A stretch of 26,886 bases of DNA from positions 1-26,886 of the forward strand of contig JANPLZ010000012.1 of NCBI GenBank assembly GCA_031422555.1, in the 5' to 3' direction. Origin of the DNA: JANNAT01 sp031422555. GTDB taxonomy: Bacteria; Pseudomonadota; Alphaproteobacteria; Rhodobacterales; Rhodobacteraceae. The position numbers and the translations under genes are program-made. Under the pieces are notes generated by a model that made no database searches, was not told where the DNA came from, and saw nothing but the letters and a program-made list of their open reading frames with translations. Within the stretch, counting starts at the first letter, position 1. The number at the start of each line of letters is the position of its first letter. Positions 6,966 through 14,768 of the stretch are shown here, piece by piece.

Positions 6966-8183
6966 ATGGCCCTGCGGTATATTCCCCTCGATCTAAAGCA
7001 TTTCCCCCCGCCCAAAATTCAGCATTTCGCTTTGCTGGCCGGGCTAGAGGCAGCGGTGCGCGGCATCTTGATCGCCACGATTCCCTTGGCGGTTTACGAT
7101 GCCTTCGGGTCGGCGCAAAATCTTTCGCGCGTTTATCTGATCGCTGGGGTGGTGACGCTGATCTGGGGCCTGTTGGTGCCGCGATTGACCACGATCTGGC
7201 CGCGCCGCTGGGTCTATAGCGCGGGCTGTGTGTTGTATCTGATCGCGATGGTGCTGTTTGTTCTGGGCAGCCAATTGACGGTGCAGCTTGGCATTCTGAT
7301 CATGGGGTTTGCGACCGTCACCTGCTTTGTCTGCTTTAACGCCTATGTGCTGGATTACGTGCCCCGCGCCAATCTTGGCCGCACCCAAAGCCTGCAGATG
7401 GTGTATGCAGCCGCACCTTGGGCGATTGGACCGATGTTGGGGGTCTGGCTGTGGGGACTATGGGCGCCATTGCCGTTTATCATCGCGGCGGTGTTTGCGG
7501 CCATTCAACTGGCAGCGTTTTGGTATTTGCGGCTGGGCAACGGCAAACAAATCACCCGGGCCAAGGGGCCGGCCCTAAACCCGTTGGCCTATCTGGGGCC
7601 GTTCTTTGCCCAGCCACGGCTGATTGCCGGCTGGCTGTTTGCGGTGATCCGCAGCTGTGGCTGGTGGGTCTATGTGGTTTACGTGCCGATTTTTTGCATC
7701 GAAAACGGCTTGGGTGACAGGCTGGGCGGTATCATGCTGTCTTGCACCAATGCCACGTTGTTGTTGTCGCCGTTCATGGCCACTTGGGTGCGCAAGCAAT
7801 CGGTGCGCGTGTCGTTGCGGCTGACATTGGCGTATTGTGCGGCGCTGTTTTGTGCCGCCACCCTGCTTACGCCGGTCCCTTGGGCCGCGATGGCATTGTT
7901 GTTTATGGGATCGTTTGGTTTGGTCATGCTGGATGTGGTGGGTGGCTTGCCCTTTATGATGTCGGTCAAACCATCGCAACGGGCTGAAATGGCGGCAGTG
8001 TATTCCAGCTTTCGCGACGTGTCAGGCATTGCCACCCCGGCGGCGGCAGCGTTGGTGTTAATGCTGGCCCCGTTGGGATTTATCTTTGCGGCGTCCGGGT
8101 TTGGGTTCGCCGCGGCCTTTGTTGTCGCCGGCAGATTGCACCCCCGCCTTGGCACCCTGCGCCCGTCACGCGGCAGGCATTAG
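6966..8183 (+). CDS. MFS transporter, substrate unknown
   Basis: The roughly 405-residue protein has about 12 hydrophobic helices in two halves of six, separated by a basic stretch (YLRLGNGKQITRAKGP) at the middle loop, which is the layout of the major facilitator superfamily. The short N-terminus (MALRYIPLDLKHFPPP) is cytoplasmic. The loop after helix 4 (YVPRANLGRTQSLQ) and the Arg/Glu-containing loop SVKPSQRAEMAAVYSSFRDVSG near helix 10 are family-like. Nothing indicates the substrate. The ATG at 6966 is preferred over a TTG at 6936 because it gives a normal short N-terminus. The stop overlaps the convergent mcd gene by 4 bp, so there is no room for a terminator between them. Confidence 0.88.
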   Translation: MALRYIPLDLKHFPPPKIQHFALLAGLEAAVRGILIATIPLAVYDAFGSAQNLSRVYLIAGVVTLIWGLLVPRLTTIWPRRWVYSAGCVLYLIAMVLFVLGSQLTVQLGILIMGFATVTCFVCFNAYVLDYVPRANLGRTQSLQMVYAAAPWAIGPMLGVWLWGLWAPLPFIIAAVFAAIQLAAFWYLRLGNGKQITRAKGPALNPLAYLGPFFAQPRLIAGWLFAVIRSCGWWVYVVYVPIFCIENGLGDRLGGIMLSCTNATLLLSPFMATWVRKQSVRVSLRLTLAYCAALFCAATLLTPVPWAAMALLFMGSFGLVMLDVVGGLPFMMSVKPSQRAEMAAVYSSFRDVSGIATPAAAALVLMLAPLGFIFAASGFGFAAAFVVAGRLHPRLGTLRPSRGRH

Positions 8184-9847
8184 TCCAACAGCCGCCGCGC
8201 AATCACCTGTGCCTGAATTTCGGCAGCGCCTTCGAAGATGTTCAAGATCCGCGCATCACACAAAATGCGGCTTATCTGATACTCCAAAGCAAAACCGTTG
8301 CCGCCATGGATTTGCAGCGCATTATCCGCGGCAGACCATGCCACCCGCGCGCCCAGCAACTTGGCCATGCCTGCCTCAAGATCGCAGCGCTTGTCGTGAT
8401 CTTTTTGCCATGCAGAGAAATAGGTCAACTGACGCGCCACCATAATCTCGACGGCCATCATCGCCAGTTTGCCTGCGACGCGGGGAAACTCGATCAGCGA
8501 TTTGCCGAATTGCTGCCGGTCGGTGGCATAAGACATCCCCAACTCCAACGCCGATTGCGCCACGCCCACCGCGCGAGCCGCCGTTTGTATCCGAGCGGAT
8601 TCAAAGGTTTGCATCAACTGCTTAAAGCCTTGCCCTGACACGCCGCCCAGCAGATTTTCGCCCTTGATCGCAAAACCGTCAAAGGCCAGTTCGTATTCTT
8701 TCATGCCGCGGTATCCCAGCACTTCAATCTCGCCCCCCGTCATGCCCGGTGTGGGAAAGGGGATGGCATCGGTGCCGGGCATTTTCTCGGCCAGAAACAT
8801 CGACAGGCCCCGGTAATCCGTGGTGTCCGGGTCGGTACGTGCCAGCATGGTCATCACATGGGTGCGCGCGGCATGCGTGATCCACGTTTTATTGCCCGTC
8901 ACCGACCAATCATCACCCACGCGCACGGCACGGGTGCGCAAGGCCCCAAGGTCCGATCCGGTGTTGGGTTCGGTAAAAACCGCCGTCGGCAAGATTGCGC
9001 CCGATGCCAGACCGGGCAACCACTGCGCCTTTTGCGCGTCGGTGCCACCGCACAAGATCAACTCGGCCGCAATCTCGGACCGTGTCGCCAGCGACCCCAC
9101 CCCAATATAGCCGCGTGACAATTCTTCTGACACCACTACCATCGACGCTTTTGACATGCCAAAGCCGCCGTATTCTTCGGGAATGGTCAGCCCGAACACC
9201 CCCATCTCGGCCAAAGCGTCGATAATCTGCATCGGGATCAACTCGTCACGCAAATGCCAGCCATGCGCGTGGGGGATCACTTGTTCGTCGGCAAAACGCC
9301 GGAATTGATCGCGGATCATTTCCAATTCGTCTTCCAGCCCGGTTGCGCCAAAAGTCGCCCGCCCGGCATTTTCGCGCATCAGTTGCACCAGATGCAACCG
9401 CGCGTCGTTGCCGTTGCCGTGGTCAGCCAAAAGGCGGGCGGTGTCGTTAAAGCCGCCGAACTGCACATCAATATCTTGTAGCCGGGCCAGTTCTGTCTGG
9501 CTCATCGGGATGCCACCTTCGATCTGCTGCAGATATTCGCCAAAAGCGATTTGCAGGATCAGATGTTCCATCTCACCAAACTTGCCCGCATCGGCCAGCC
9601 GCTGCGCCCAAGCCTGCATTTGCTGCAAGGCTTGGGTGTAGGTGGCAAGCCATGCCAAAGCATGGGCGGCGTATTGGTGTTGTTCCAACGCCGGGGCGGA
9701 GACCTTGTCGCCCCGGGTGACCATGCTGCGCAATGCCTCGCGGGCGCGGGCAAAAAGCGCCTCCACCTGTGGCAAGGATTGTTGGGTCAATTCCAGAATA
9801 TCAGCCAGCAAGGGCGATTGCGTGCGCGGTGAACCATCATGTGCCAT
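8180..9847 (-). CDS. mcd: (2S)-methylsuccinyl-CoA dehydrogenase
   Basis: Mcd is a flavin acyl-CoA dehydrogenase that oxidises (2S)-methylsuccinyl-CoA to mesaconyl-CoA in the ethylmalonyl-CoA pathway of acetyl-CoA assimilation, passing electrons to ETF. At 555 residues it is longer than ordinary acyl-CoA dehydrogenases (about 380-400). An N-terminal helical extension of about 160 residues (HALAWLATYTQALQQMQAWAQRL, LQIAFGEYLQQIEGGIPMSQ) precedes the normal domain that starts at LEDELEMIRDQFRRFAD. This extension is characteristic of Mcd. Further signs are TAVFTEPNTGSDLG, GNKTWITHAARTHVM and the C-terminal NIFEGAAEIQ with probable catalytic Glu539. A GGAGAGG site lies 7 bases before the ATG, just downstream of a perfect inverted repeat. 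pckA lies upstream on the same strand. Confidence 0.93.
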   Translation of the reverse strand: MAHDGSPRTQSPLLADILELTQQSLPQVEALFARAREALRSMVTRGDKVSAPALEQHQYAAHALAWLATYTQALQQMQAWAQRLADAGKFGEMEHLILQIAFGEYLQQIEGGIPMSQTELARLQDIDVQFGGFNDTARLLADHGNGNDARLHLVQLMRENAGRATFGATGLEDELEMIRDQFRRFADEQVIPHAHGWHLRDELIPMQIIDALAEMGVFGLTIPEEYGGFGMSKASMVVVSEELSRGYIGVGSLATRSEIAAELILCGGTDAQKAQWLPGLASGAILPTAVFTEPNTGSDLGALRTRAVRVGDDWSVTGNKTWITHAARTHVMTMLARTDPDTTDYRGLSMFLAEKMPGTDAIPFPTPGMTGGEIEVLGYRGMKEYELAFDGFAIKGENLLGGVSGQGFKQLMQTFESARIQTAARAVGVAQSALELGMSYATDRQQFGKSLIEFPRVAGKLAMMAVEIMVARQLTYFSAWQKDHDKRCDLEAGMAKLLGARVAWSAADNALQIHGGNGFALEYQISRILCDARILNIFEGAAEIQAQVIARRLLD

Positions 9848-9866
9848 TGAACGCCCTCTCCGATTA

Positions 9867-9902
9867 TGCAGTTGCGAAATGGCTAAACCTTTCGCAACTG
9901 CA
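9867..9902. promoter_or_regulatory. perfect 13-bp inverted repeat upstream of mcd
   Basis: TGCAGTTGCGAAA (9867-9879) and its exact complement TTTCGCAACTGCA (9890-9902) are separated by 10 bp. The element ends 20 bp before the mcd start codon, directly ahead of the ribosome site. No T-run follows in either direction, which argues against a terminator. It could be an operator for a dimeric regulator or a stable hairpin in the mcd leader. The half-site resembles the TTTGCAAA-type sites described for short-chain acyl-CoA regulators (ScfR family, PccR/RamB), but it is not identical. Confidence 0.65.
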
Positions 9903-9981
9903 GCGCAATATTAATTCACTGAACGACTCTGGCATGAACTATTATGTCGCGGCGAAAAGGCCCCTTCCGGTGCCAGCCAAA

Positions 9982-11580
9982 TTAACCAATCGCCGCCGCT
10001 TTGACGTCTGCGTCGATAAACGGCACGTATTGGCCGAAGTTATTGGCAAACATATCCAGCAATTTGCGCGCCTGTGCATCATACGCCGCTACTTTGGCCC
10101 AAGTCAGACGCGGGTTCAGCAGCGCGTCATCCACGCCCTTGACGGCCACCGGCACTTCGAAACCAAAGTTCGGATCCCGCCGAAACCCGCCAGCCGCAAG
10201 ACTGCCATCCAGCGCCGCCGTCAAAAGCGCGCGTGTGGCCTTGATCGGCATCCGCTGCCCGACACCGTATGCCCCGCCAGTCCAGCCGGTATTCACCAAC
10301 CAGCAAGTCGCCCCGTGATTGGCAATTTTGGCTTGCAGCAGTTTGCCATAAACCTCGGGCCGACGCGGCATGAACGGCGCACCAAAACAGGTGCTGAAAG
10401 TCGGTACAGGCTCTGTCACGCCCCGTTCGGTGCCAGCCACTTTGGAGGTGAAGCCTGACAAAAAGTGATACATCGCTTGCGCCGGTGTCAACCGCGCAAT
10501 CGGTGGCAGCACGCCAAACGCATCGCAGGTCAGCATGATGATATTGCGCGGATGTCCCCCCAACCCGGTATCCGAAGCGTTTGATATGTAATCCAGCGGA
10601 TAGGCGCATCGGGTGTTGGCCGTCAGCCGGTCATCATCAAAATCAATTTCAAGAGTTTCGGGGTCGTAAACCACGTTTTCCACGACAGTGCCAAAGCGCG
10701 AGGTGGTCGCAAAAATCATGGGTTCTGCCGTGGCATTCAGATTGATCGTCTTGGCATAGCAGCCGCCTTCAAAATTGAAGGTGCCGCGATCAGACCAGCC
10801 GTGTTCGTCATCGCCAATCAACGTGCGCGACGGATCGGCAGACAGGGTTGTCTTTCCGGTGCCCGACAGACCAAAGAAAATGGCGGTATCGGCGGGATCG
10901 CCAATCGCATGGTTGGCAGAACAGTGCATCGGCATAACACCCTGATCCGGCAGCAGATAGTTCAGCAGGGTGAACACCGACTTCTTGTTTTCGCCGGCAT
11001 AGGCAGTGTTGGCGATCAGGATCAGCTTTTTGTCAAAGTTCATCGCAATGACCGTTGATGTCCGGCAGCCATGCCGCGCGGGATCAGCCTCAAAGCTGGG
11101 GCAGTTGATCACGGTCCAATCGGGCACAAAACTGTCCAGCGCAATGCGGTCGGGGCGGCGCAGCAAATGCCGGATGAATAACCCGTGCCAAGCCAGTTCG
11201 GTGACCATCCGCACATCCAGCCGATGCACGGGGTCAGCCCCGCCGAACAAATCTTGCACAAAATAGTCGCGCCCCCGCATGTGTGCCAGCATATCGGCGT
11301 GCAGAAAGTCAAACGCCGCCGGATCCATGCCTGCGTTGTTTTCCCACCAGATGGTGTTTTCCACCGAAGGCGAACGCACAACGAATTTGTCTTTCGGGGA
11401 CCGTCCGGTAAATTTCCCAGTTTCGCACAAAAATGCGCCCCCGCGGCCCAACCGTCCTTCGCCGCGCGCAACCGCAGCTTCAACCAAGGCCGGTTCAAGA
11501 TAATTGTAATAGACGCGCCCCAGCCCGGTGATGCCCTGATCTTCAAGTTTTTGATGTGGGTTCACGCGGCCGATTTGCAT
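9982..11580 (-). CDS. pckA: phosphoenolpyruvate carboxykinase (ATP)
   Basis: PckA converts oxaloacetate and ATP to phosphoenolpyruvate, CO2 and ADP, the entry step of gluconeogenesis. The 532-residue product is the ATP-type enzyme: substrate loop TGRSPKDKF (about 58-66), MHCSANHAIG (218-227), P-loop GLSGTGKTTLSADP (237-250), metal-binding LIGDDEHGW (255-262), and the GWTGGAYGVGQRM region. The ATG at 11580 follows an AAGGAG site (11589-11594 on the complement) at 8 bases. Opposite orientation to chvI-chvG is a conserved alphaproteobacterial arrangement; in Agrobacterium pckA lies beside chvG/chvI and is acid-induced. Downstream, after about 135 bp, comes mcd on the same strand. Products of the ethylmalonyl-CoA pathway reach oxaloacetate and so PckA, making the pairing metabolically sensible. 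Confidence 0.97.
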   Translation of the reverse strand: MQIGRVNPHQKLEDQGITGLGRVYYNYLEPALVEAAVARGEGRLGRGGAFLCETGKFTGRSPKDKFVVRSPSVENTIWWENNAGMDPAAFDFLHADMLAHMRGRDYFVQDLFGGADPVHRLDVRMVTELAWHGLFIRHLLRRPDRIALDSFVPDWTVINCPSFEADPARHGCRTSTVIAMNFDKKLILIANTAYAGENKKSVFTLLNYLLPDQGVMPMHCSANHAIGDPADTAIFFGLSGTGKTTLSADPSRTLIGDDEHGWSDRGTFNFEGGCYAKTINLNATAEPMIFATTSRFGTVVENVVYDPETLEIDFDDDRLTANTRCAYPLDYISNASDTGLGGHPRNIIMLTCDAFGVLPPIARLTPAQAMYHFLSGFTSKVAGTERGVTEPVPTFSTCFGAPFMPRRPEVYGKLLQAKIANHGATCWLVNTGWTGGAYGVGQRMPIKATRALLTAALDGSLAAGGFRRDPNFGFEVPVAVKGVDDALLNPRLTWAKVAAYDAQARKLLDMFANNFGQYVPFIDADVKAAAIG

Positions 11581-11731
11581 ACTGCAAGCTCCTTTTACCG
11601 CACGGAAATGGCGGTTAACTGATTGAAATTCGGCGCCCGGACCAAAGGGTTGCCAGTGGCAGAAGGGGTTAGGCACCCTCTATATCTGCAATAACACACA
11701 GATTTTTCAGCGAATAGCACGGATTGGAAAC

Positions 11732-11764
11732 GTTAGCGCAACCACCGAAAGGTTAGCGCAACCA
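11732..11764. repeat. tandem 13-bp motif with 20-bp spacing
   Basis: GTTAGCGCAACCA occurs at 11732-11744 and again at 11752-11764, exactly two helical turns apart. The second copy, with its preceding G, reads GGTT-N5-AACC, an interrupted palindrome of the kind bound by LacI-type regulators. It lies about 150-185 bp before the pckA start codon. A LacI-family central-carbon regulator such as CceR is one candidate, by inference only. Confidence 0.6.
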
Positions 11765-11814
11765 TTTGCCGCGAAACCGGGTGCATTTGTGATTTCGCGC
11801 AAAACTGCGGCAAA
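11765..11814. repeat. nested inverted repeats in the pckA-chvI space
   Basis: The outer arms TTTGCCGC (11765-11772) and GCGGCAAA (11807-11814) are exactly complementary. The inner arms CGCGAAA (11770-11776) and TTTCGCG (11793-11799) are also exact, with 16 bp between. The two pairs overlap, so only one can form at a time as RNA. The inner half-sites share GCGAAA/TTTCGC with the inverted repeat upstream of mcd. Confidence 0.45.
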
Positions 11815-11953
11815 TTAGCCATTCCTTTGGAAATTTAGGGGCTGATGGAGTCAGGAAGTCAGGGTGATTCGCACATAACGGTTGATTCCTTGGCGCAGAA
11901 AACAGAGTGTAGGCAAAAATCAGGCAAGCCGAGCAGAATAGGGAAGCCCAAAC

Positions 11954-12655
11954 ATGGCAAGGATCGCCCTTGTAGACGACGACAGGAATATCCTGACGTC
12001 GGTGTCGATGACTCTGGAGGCAGAGGGGTTCGAAGTGGAAACCTTCAACGACGGGCAATCCGCATTGGATGCGTTCAACCGGCGCATGCCCGATATGGCC
12101 GTGTTGGATATAAAGATGCCGCGGATGGATGGGATGGATTTGCTGCAACGTTTGCGGCAGAAAACCTCGATGCCGGTGATCTTTCTGACATCGAAAGATG
12201 ATGAGATCGACGAAGTTCTGGGCCTGCGGATGGGCGCAGATGACTATGTCAAAAAGCCGTTTTCACAGCGGTTGCTGGTCGAACGCATCCGCGCCCTGTT
12301 GCGCCGGAATGAAGCGATCGCAACAGGCGAAGTCGCCGTCACCGAAGAAACCAAGATCATGGAGCGTGGTCATCTGCGCATGGATCCGCTGCGTCATTCG
12401 GTGGCGTGGAAGGGTCTGGATGTTTCGCTGACCGTGACCGAATTCATGTTGTTGCAGGCCTTGGCCCAGCGCCCCGGATTTGTAAAAAGCCGCGATCAGC
12501 TGATGGACGTGGCCTATGATGATCAGGTCTATGTCGATGATCGCACAATCGACAGCCATATCAAACGCCTGCGCAAGAAAATGCGCGCGGTGGATGATGA
12601 TTTTTCGGCAATAGAAACGCTGTATGGCATTGGTTATCGTTACAACGAAGAATGA
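11954..12655 (+). CDS. chvI: response regulator ChvI
   Basis: ChvI is the OmpR-family DNA-binding response regulator of the ChvG/ChvI system, which in alphaproteobacteria controls envelope, acid-stress and host-interaction genes. The 233-residue protein has a receiver domain (acidic pocket Asp8-Asp10, phosphorylated Asp52 in AVLDIKMPRMDGMDL, conserved Thr/Ser and Lys in FLTSKDDE and VKKPFS). After a short linker comes a winged-helix domain (about 135-230) with VTEFMLLQALAQRPGFVKSRDQLMDVAY and TIDSHIKRLRKK. The start ATG follows GGGAAG. Its stop overlaps the chvG start as ATGA. It heads the operon that runs to the acyltransferase and is divergent from pckA, which may be among its targets. Confidence 0.96.
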   Translation: MARIALVDDDRNILTSVSMTLEAEGFEVETFNDGQSALDAFNRRMPDMAVLDIKMPRMDGMDLLQRLRQKTSMPVIFLTSKDDEIDEVLGLRMGADDYVKKPFSQRLLVERIRALLRRNEAIATGEVAVTEETKIMERGHLRMDPLRHSVAWKGLDVSLTVTEFMLLQALAQRPGFVKSRDQLMDVAYDDQVYVDDRTIDSHIKRLRKKMRAVDDDFSAIETLYGIGYRYNEE

Positions 12656-14340
12656 CCGCGATTCCAAATATCTCGATGAAAAACATCCCCGGCGCACAGC
12701 CGGGTGAGGTGTTGTTGGGTGAAGACTGGGTCTCGCCCGCAGCGATTGCCGATCCGGGTTTGCGTCAGGGACGGGGCCGACGCGGGTTCTTTTCGCTGAA
12801 CCGCTCGCCCTTGGCGCGCAAGATCATTGTGTTCAACCTGATGGCTTTGGTCATTCTGGTGGCGGGGGTTTTGTTTATGAACCCGTTCCGCGACAGCCTT
12901 GTGTTGCAGCGCGAACAGGGGTTGATCACCGAGGCGCAACTGATCGCCAATATTGTCCAGGCCGGGCAACCGACCGCTGGCCAATTGCCGCGCAATCTTG
13001 ATCAGATGGGCATTGGGCCGGGTGTTGAAGTGTTTCTGTTCGATCCTGCCGGTGTTTTGGTGGCGCAAGGTGTGGGCGAGGCCCGCAGCGTGACTGGCAT
13101 GTCGCAGAACGAACGATCCACCATCATTACCGATTTTTTGAACGTCATCTGGGAAAGCGTGTCAGGGCTGGTCGGGTCTGACAAAGGCCGCAGCCCAGCG
13201 GTAAACAGCAAGACCTTGGCGCAGGATTTACACGCGCAGGCCTTGGGCGGTGAAACGGCGGTAAATACCGGACGGGGCACGGCCGGTGGCTCGCTGTTTT
13301 CGGTGGCGACTCCGGTGTTTTCTGCCGGGCGCGTAATTGGTGCAATTGTGCTGACCTCAGCTGAAGGCGAACTTGACCGTTTGGTGCGCTATGAGCGTGA
13401 GCAGGTTTTGCAGATGTTTGTCATCGCGTTACTGGTCTCGATCGGCTTGTCGCTGGTGCTGGCCTCGACAATTGCCAACCCGCTTTCGGATCTTGCTGCG
13501 GCGGCAGAACTTAGCCGAGACCGCGATGCGCGCAAAATGTCGCCCGGTCGGGTGCGTATCCCAGATCTGACGGCGCGGCCCGATGAAATTGGCCGCCTTT
13601 CCATCGCGATGCGGGGCATGGTGACAGCCCTTTACGACCGCATCGACGCGAATGAACAATTTGCCGCAGATGTCAGCCATGAGATAAAGAACCCGCTGGC
13701 CAGCCTTCAATCGGCGGTTGGCACATTGCGGGTGGCCAAGCGGGATGATCAGCGCGAACGGCTGATCGAAGTGATCGAACATGACGTCCGCCGCCTTGAT
13801 CGGTTGGTCAGTGACATCTCTAACGCCTCGCGGTTGGACAGCGAACTGGTCAAGGAAGAATCCGAAGAATTCAATCTGGTGAAAACGCTTGCCAATCTGA
13901 CAGAGTATCTGGGTCAGCAGGCCAAGAGTAAAGGCGTTGAATTCATTACCGATTTCCCAACAGACGCCATCAAGGTGCATGGGCTGGAAGGCCGGCTTGC
14001 GCAGGTGATTGTGAACCTGATCACCAACGCAGTTTCGTTTTGTGAAGATGGCGATGCGGTGCGGGTCTGGGCGCGGCGACGGGAAAACCGTGTGCTGATC
14101 GTTGTCGAAGATACCGGGCCCGGCATTCCCGAACAGGCGTTGACCAAAGTGTTCACCCGGTTCTATTCAGAACGACCGCAGAATGATTTCGGCAACCATT
14201 CCGGCCTTGGGCTGGCGATCTCGAAACAAATCGTCGAGGCGCATGGTGGCGTGATCTGGGCGGAAAATATCCGCCCGACCAATGCCGATGCCGGGTCTGA
14301 TCCGCTTGGCGCGCGGTTCGTGGTGGGTCTGCCGGTGTGA
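12652..14340 (+). CDS. chvG: sensor histidine kinase ChvG
   Basis: ChvG is the membrane sensor kinase partner of ChvI. In the 562-residue protein a cytoplasmic N-terminus of about 55 residues precedes transmembrane helix 1 (about 57-78). A periplasmic sensing domain follows to about residue 243, then helix 2 (MFVIALLVSIGLSLVLAS), a HAMP domain and the H-box FAADVSHEIKNPLASLQ with His343. The ATP-binding N-box (QVIVNLITNAVSF), G1 (VVEDTGPGIP) and G2 (NHSGLGLAISKQIVEAHGG) are all present. Its start overlaps the chvI stop and its own stop overlaps the GTG of hprK. In several rhizobia the periplasmic repressor ExoR inhibits ChvG; no exoR is seen here. Confidence 0.96.
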   Translation: MTAIPNISMKNIPGAQPGEVLLGEDWVSPAAIADPGLRQGRGRRGFFSLNRSPLARKIIVFNLMALVILVAGVLFMNPFRDSLVLQREQGLITEAQLIANIVQAGQPTAGQLPRNLDQMGIGPGVEVFLFDPAGVLVAQGVGEARSVTGMSQNERSTIITDFLNVIWESVSGLVGSDKGRSPAVNSKTLAQDLHAQALGGETAVNTGRGTAGGSLFSVATPVFSAGRVIGAIVLTSAEGELDRLVRYEREQVLQMFVIALLVSIGLSLVLASTIANPLSDLAAAAELSRDRDARKMSPGRVRIPDLTARPDEIGRLSIAMRGMVTALYDRIDANEQFAADVSHEIKNPLASLQSAVGTLRVAKRDDQRERLIEVIEHDVRRLDRLVSDISNASRLDSELVKEESEEFNLVKTLANLTEYLGQQAKSKGVEFITDFPTDAIKVHGLEGRLAQVIVNLITNAVSFCEDGDAVRVWARRRENRVLIVVEDTGPGIPEQALTKVFTRFYSERPQNDFGNHSGLGLAISKQIVEAHGGVIWAENIRPTNADAGSDPLGARFVVGLPV

Positions 14341-14768
14341 TCGCGCCGCAGGACAGTTTGATCCTGCATGCCAGTTGCGTTGCCGTAAACGATCGCGCGG
14401 TGTTGATTCTGGGCCCTTCTGGGGCTGGAAAGTCGTCGTTGGCGTTGCAGTTGATGGCGTTCGGGGCCGAATTGGTTGCCGATGATCGCACCGAAATTAC
14501 CGTGGAAAATGGTATGGCGATGGCGTGCAGCCCCAGCAGCCTTTTCGGTCTGATCGAAGCCCGCGGTATCGGTATCTTGCGCACCACCGCGCGGGCGCGT
14601 GCCCAGCTTTCACTGGTTGTCGATCTGGGCCAGACTGAAACAGAGCGTTTGCCGCCGCGACGTCACGTATCAATCGCCGGAGTTCAGATTGATCTTGTTC
14701 TTGGGCCGCCAAGTGACCATTTCAGCGCCGCAGTGTTGTGCTATCTTAACGGACAACGACAGGAATGA
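14337..14768 (+). CDS. hprK: HPr kinase/phosphorylase, short form
   Basis: HprK phosphorylates HPr on Ser46 and can reverse this. The 143-residue product is only the catalytic C-terminal half of the Firmicutes enzyme (about 310 residues); lack of the N-terminal domain is usual in alphaproteobacteria. The Walker A loop GPSGAGKSS (26-34) is intact, Asp49-Asp50 in LVADDRTEI follow, and the family loop GLIEARGIGIL (71-81) is present. The GTG start overlaps the chvG stop (GTGA) and the stop overlaps rapZ (ATGA). The target HPr, with the required Ser46, is encoded three genes downstream. Coupling this kinase to ChvG/ChvI in one operon suggests joint control of envelope and carbon signals. Confidence 0.95.
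   Translation: MIAPQDSLILHASCVAVNDRAVLILGPSGAGKSSLALQLMAFGAELVADDRTEITVENGMAMACSPSSLFGLIEARGIGILRTTARARAQLSLVVDLGQTETERLPPRRHVSIAGVQIDLVLGPPSDHFSAAVLCYLNGQRQE

Larger units (their letters stand above)
11581..11953. promoter_or_regulatory. divergent regulatory space between pckA and chvI
   Basis: This 373-bp space has no supportable gene and must hold promoters for both directions. It contains a tandem 13-bp motif (11732-11764), nested inverted repeats (11765-11814), and a short direct repeat AGTCAGG at 11849-11855 and 11857-11863. It is A+T-rich near 11680-11730 and again at 11880-11940. I could not assign -35/-10 boxes with confidence. Confidence 0.6.

Noticed and set aside
9867..9902. Reading the inverted repeat before mcd as the pckA terminator
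   Set aside because: No T-run follows the stem in either direction, and it sits against the mcd ribosome site rather than the pckA stop.
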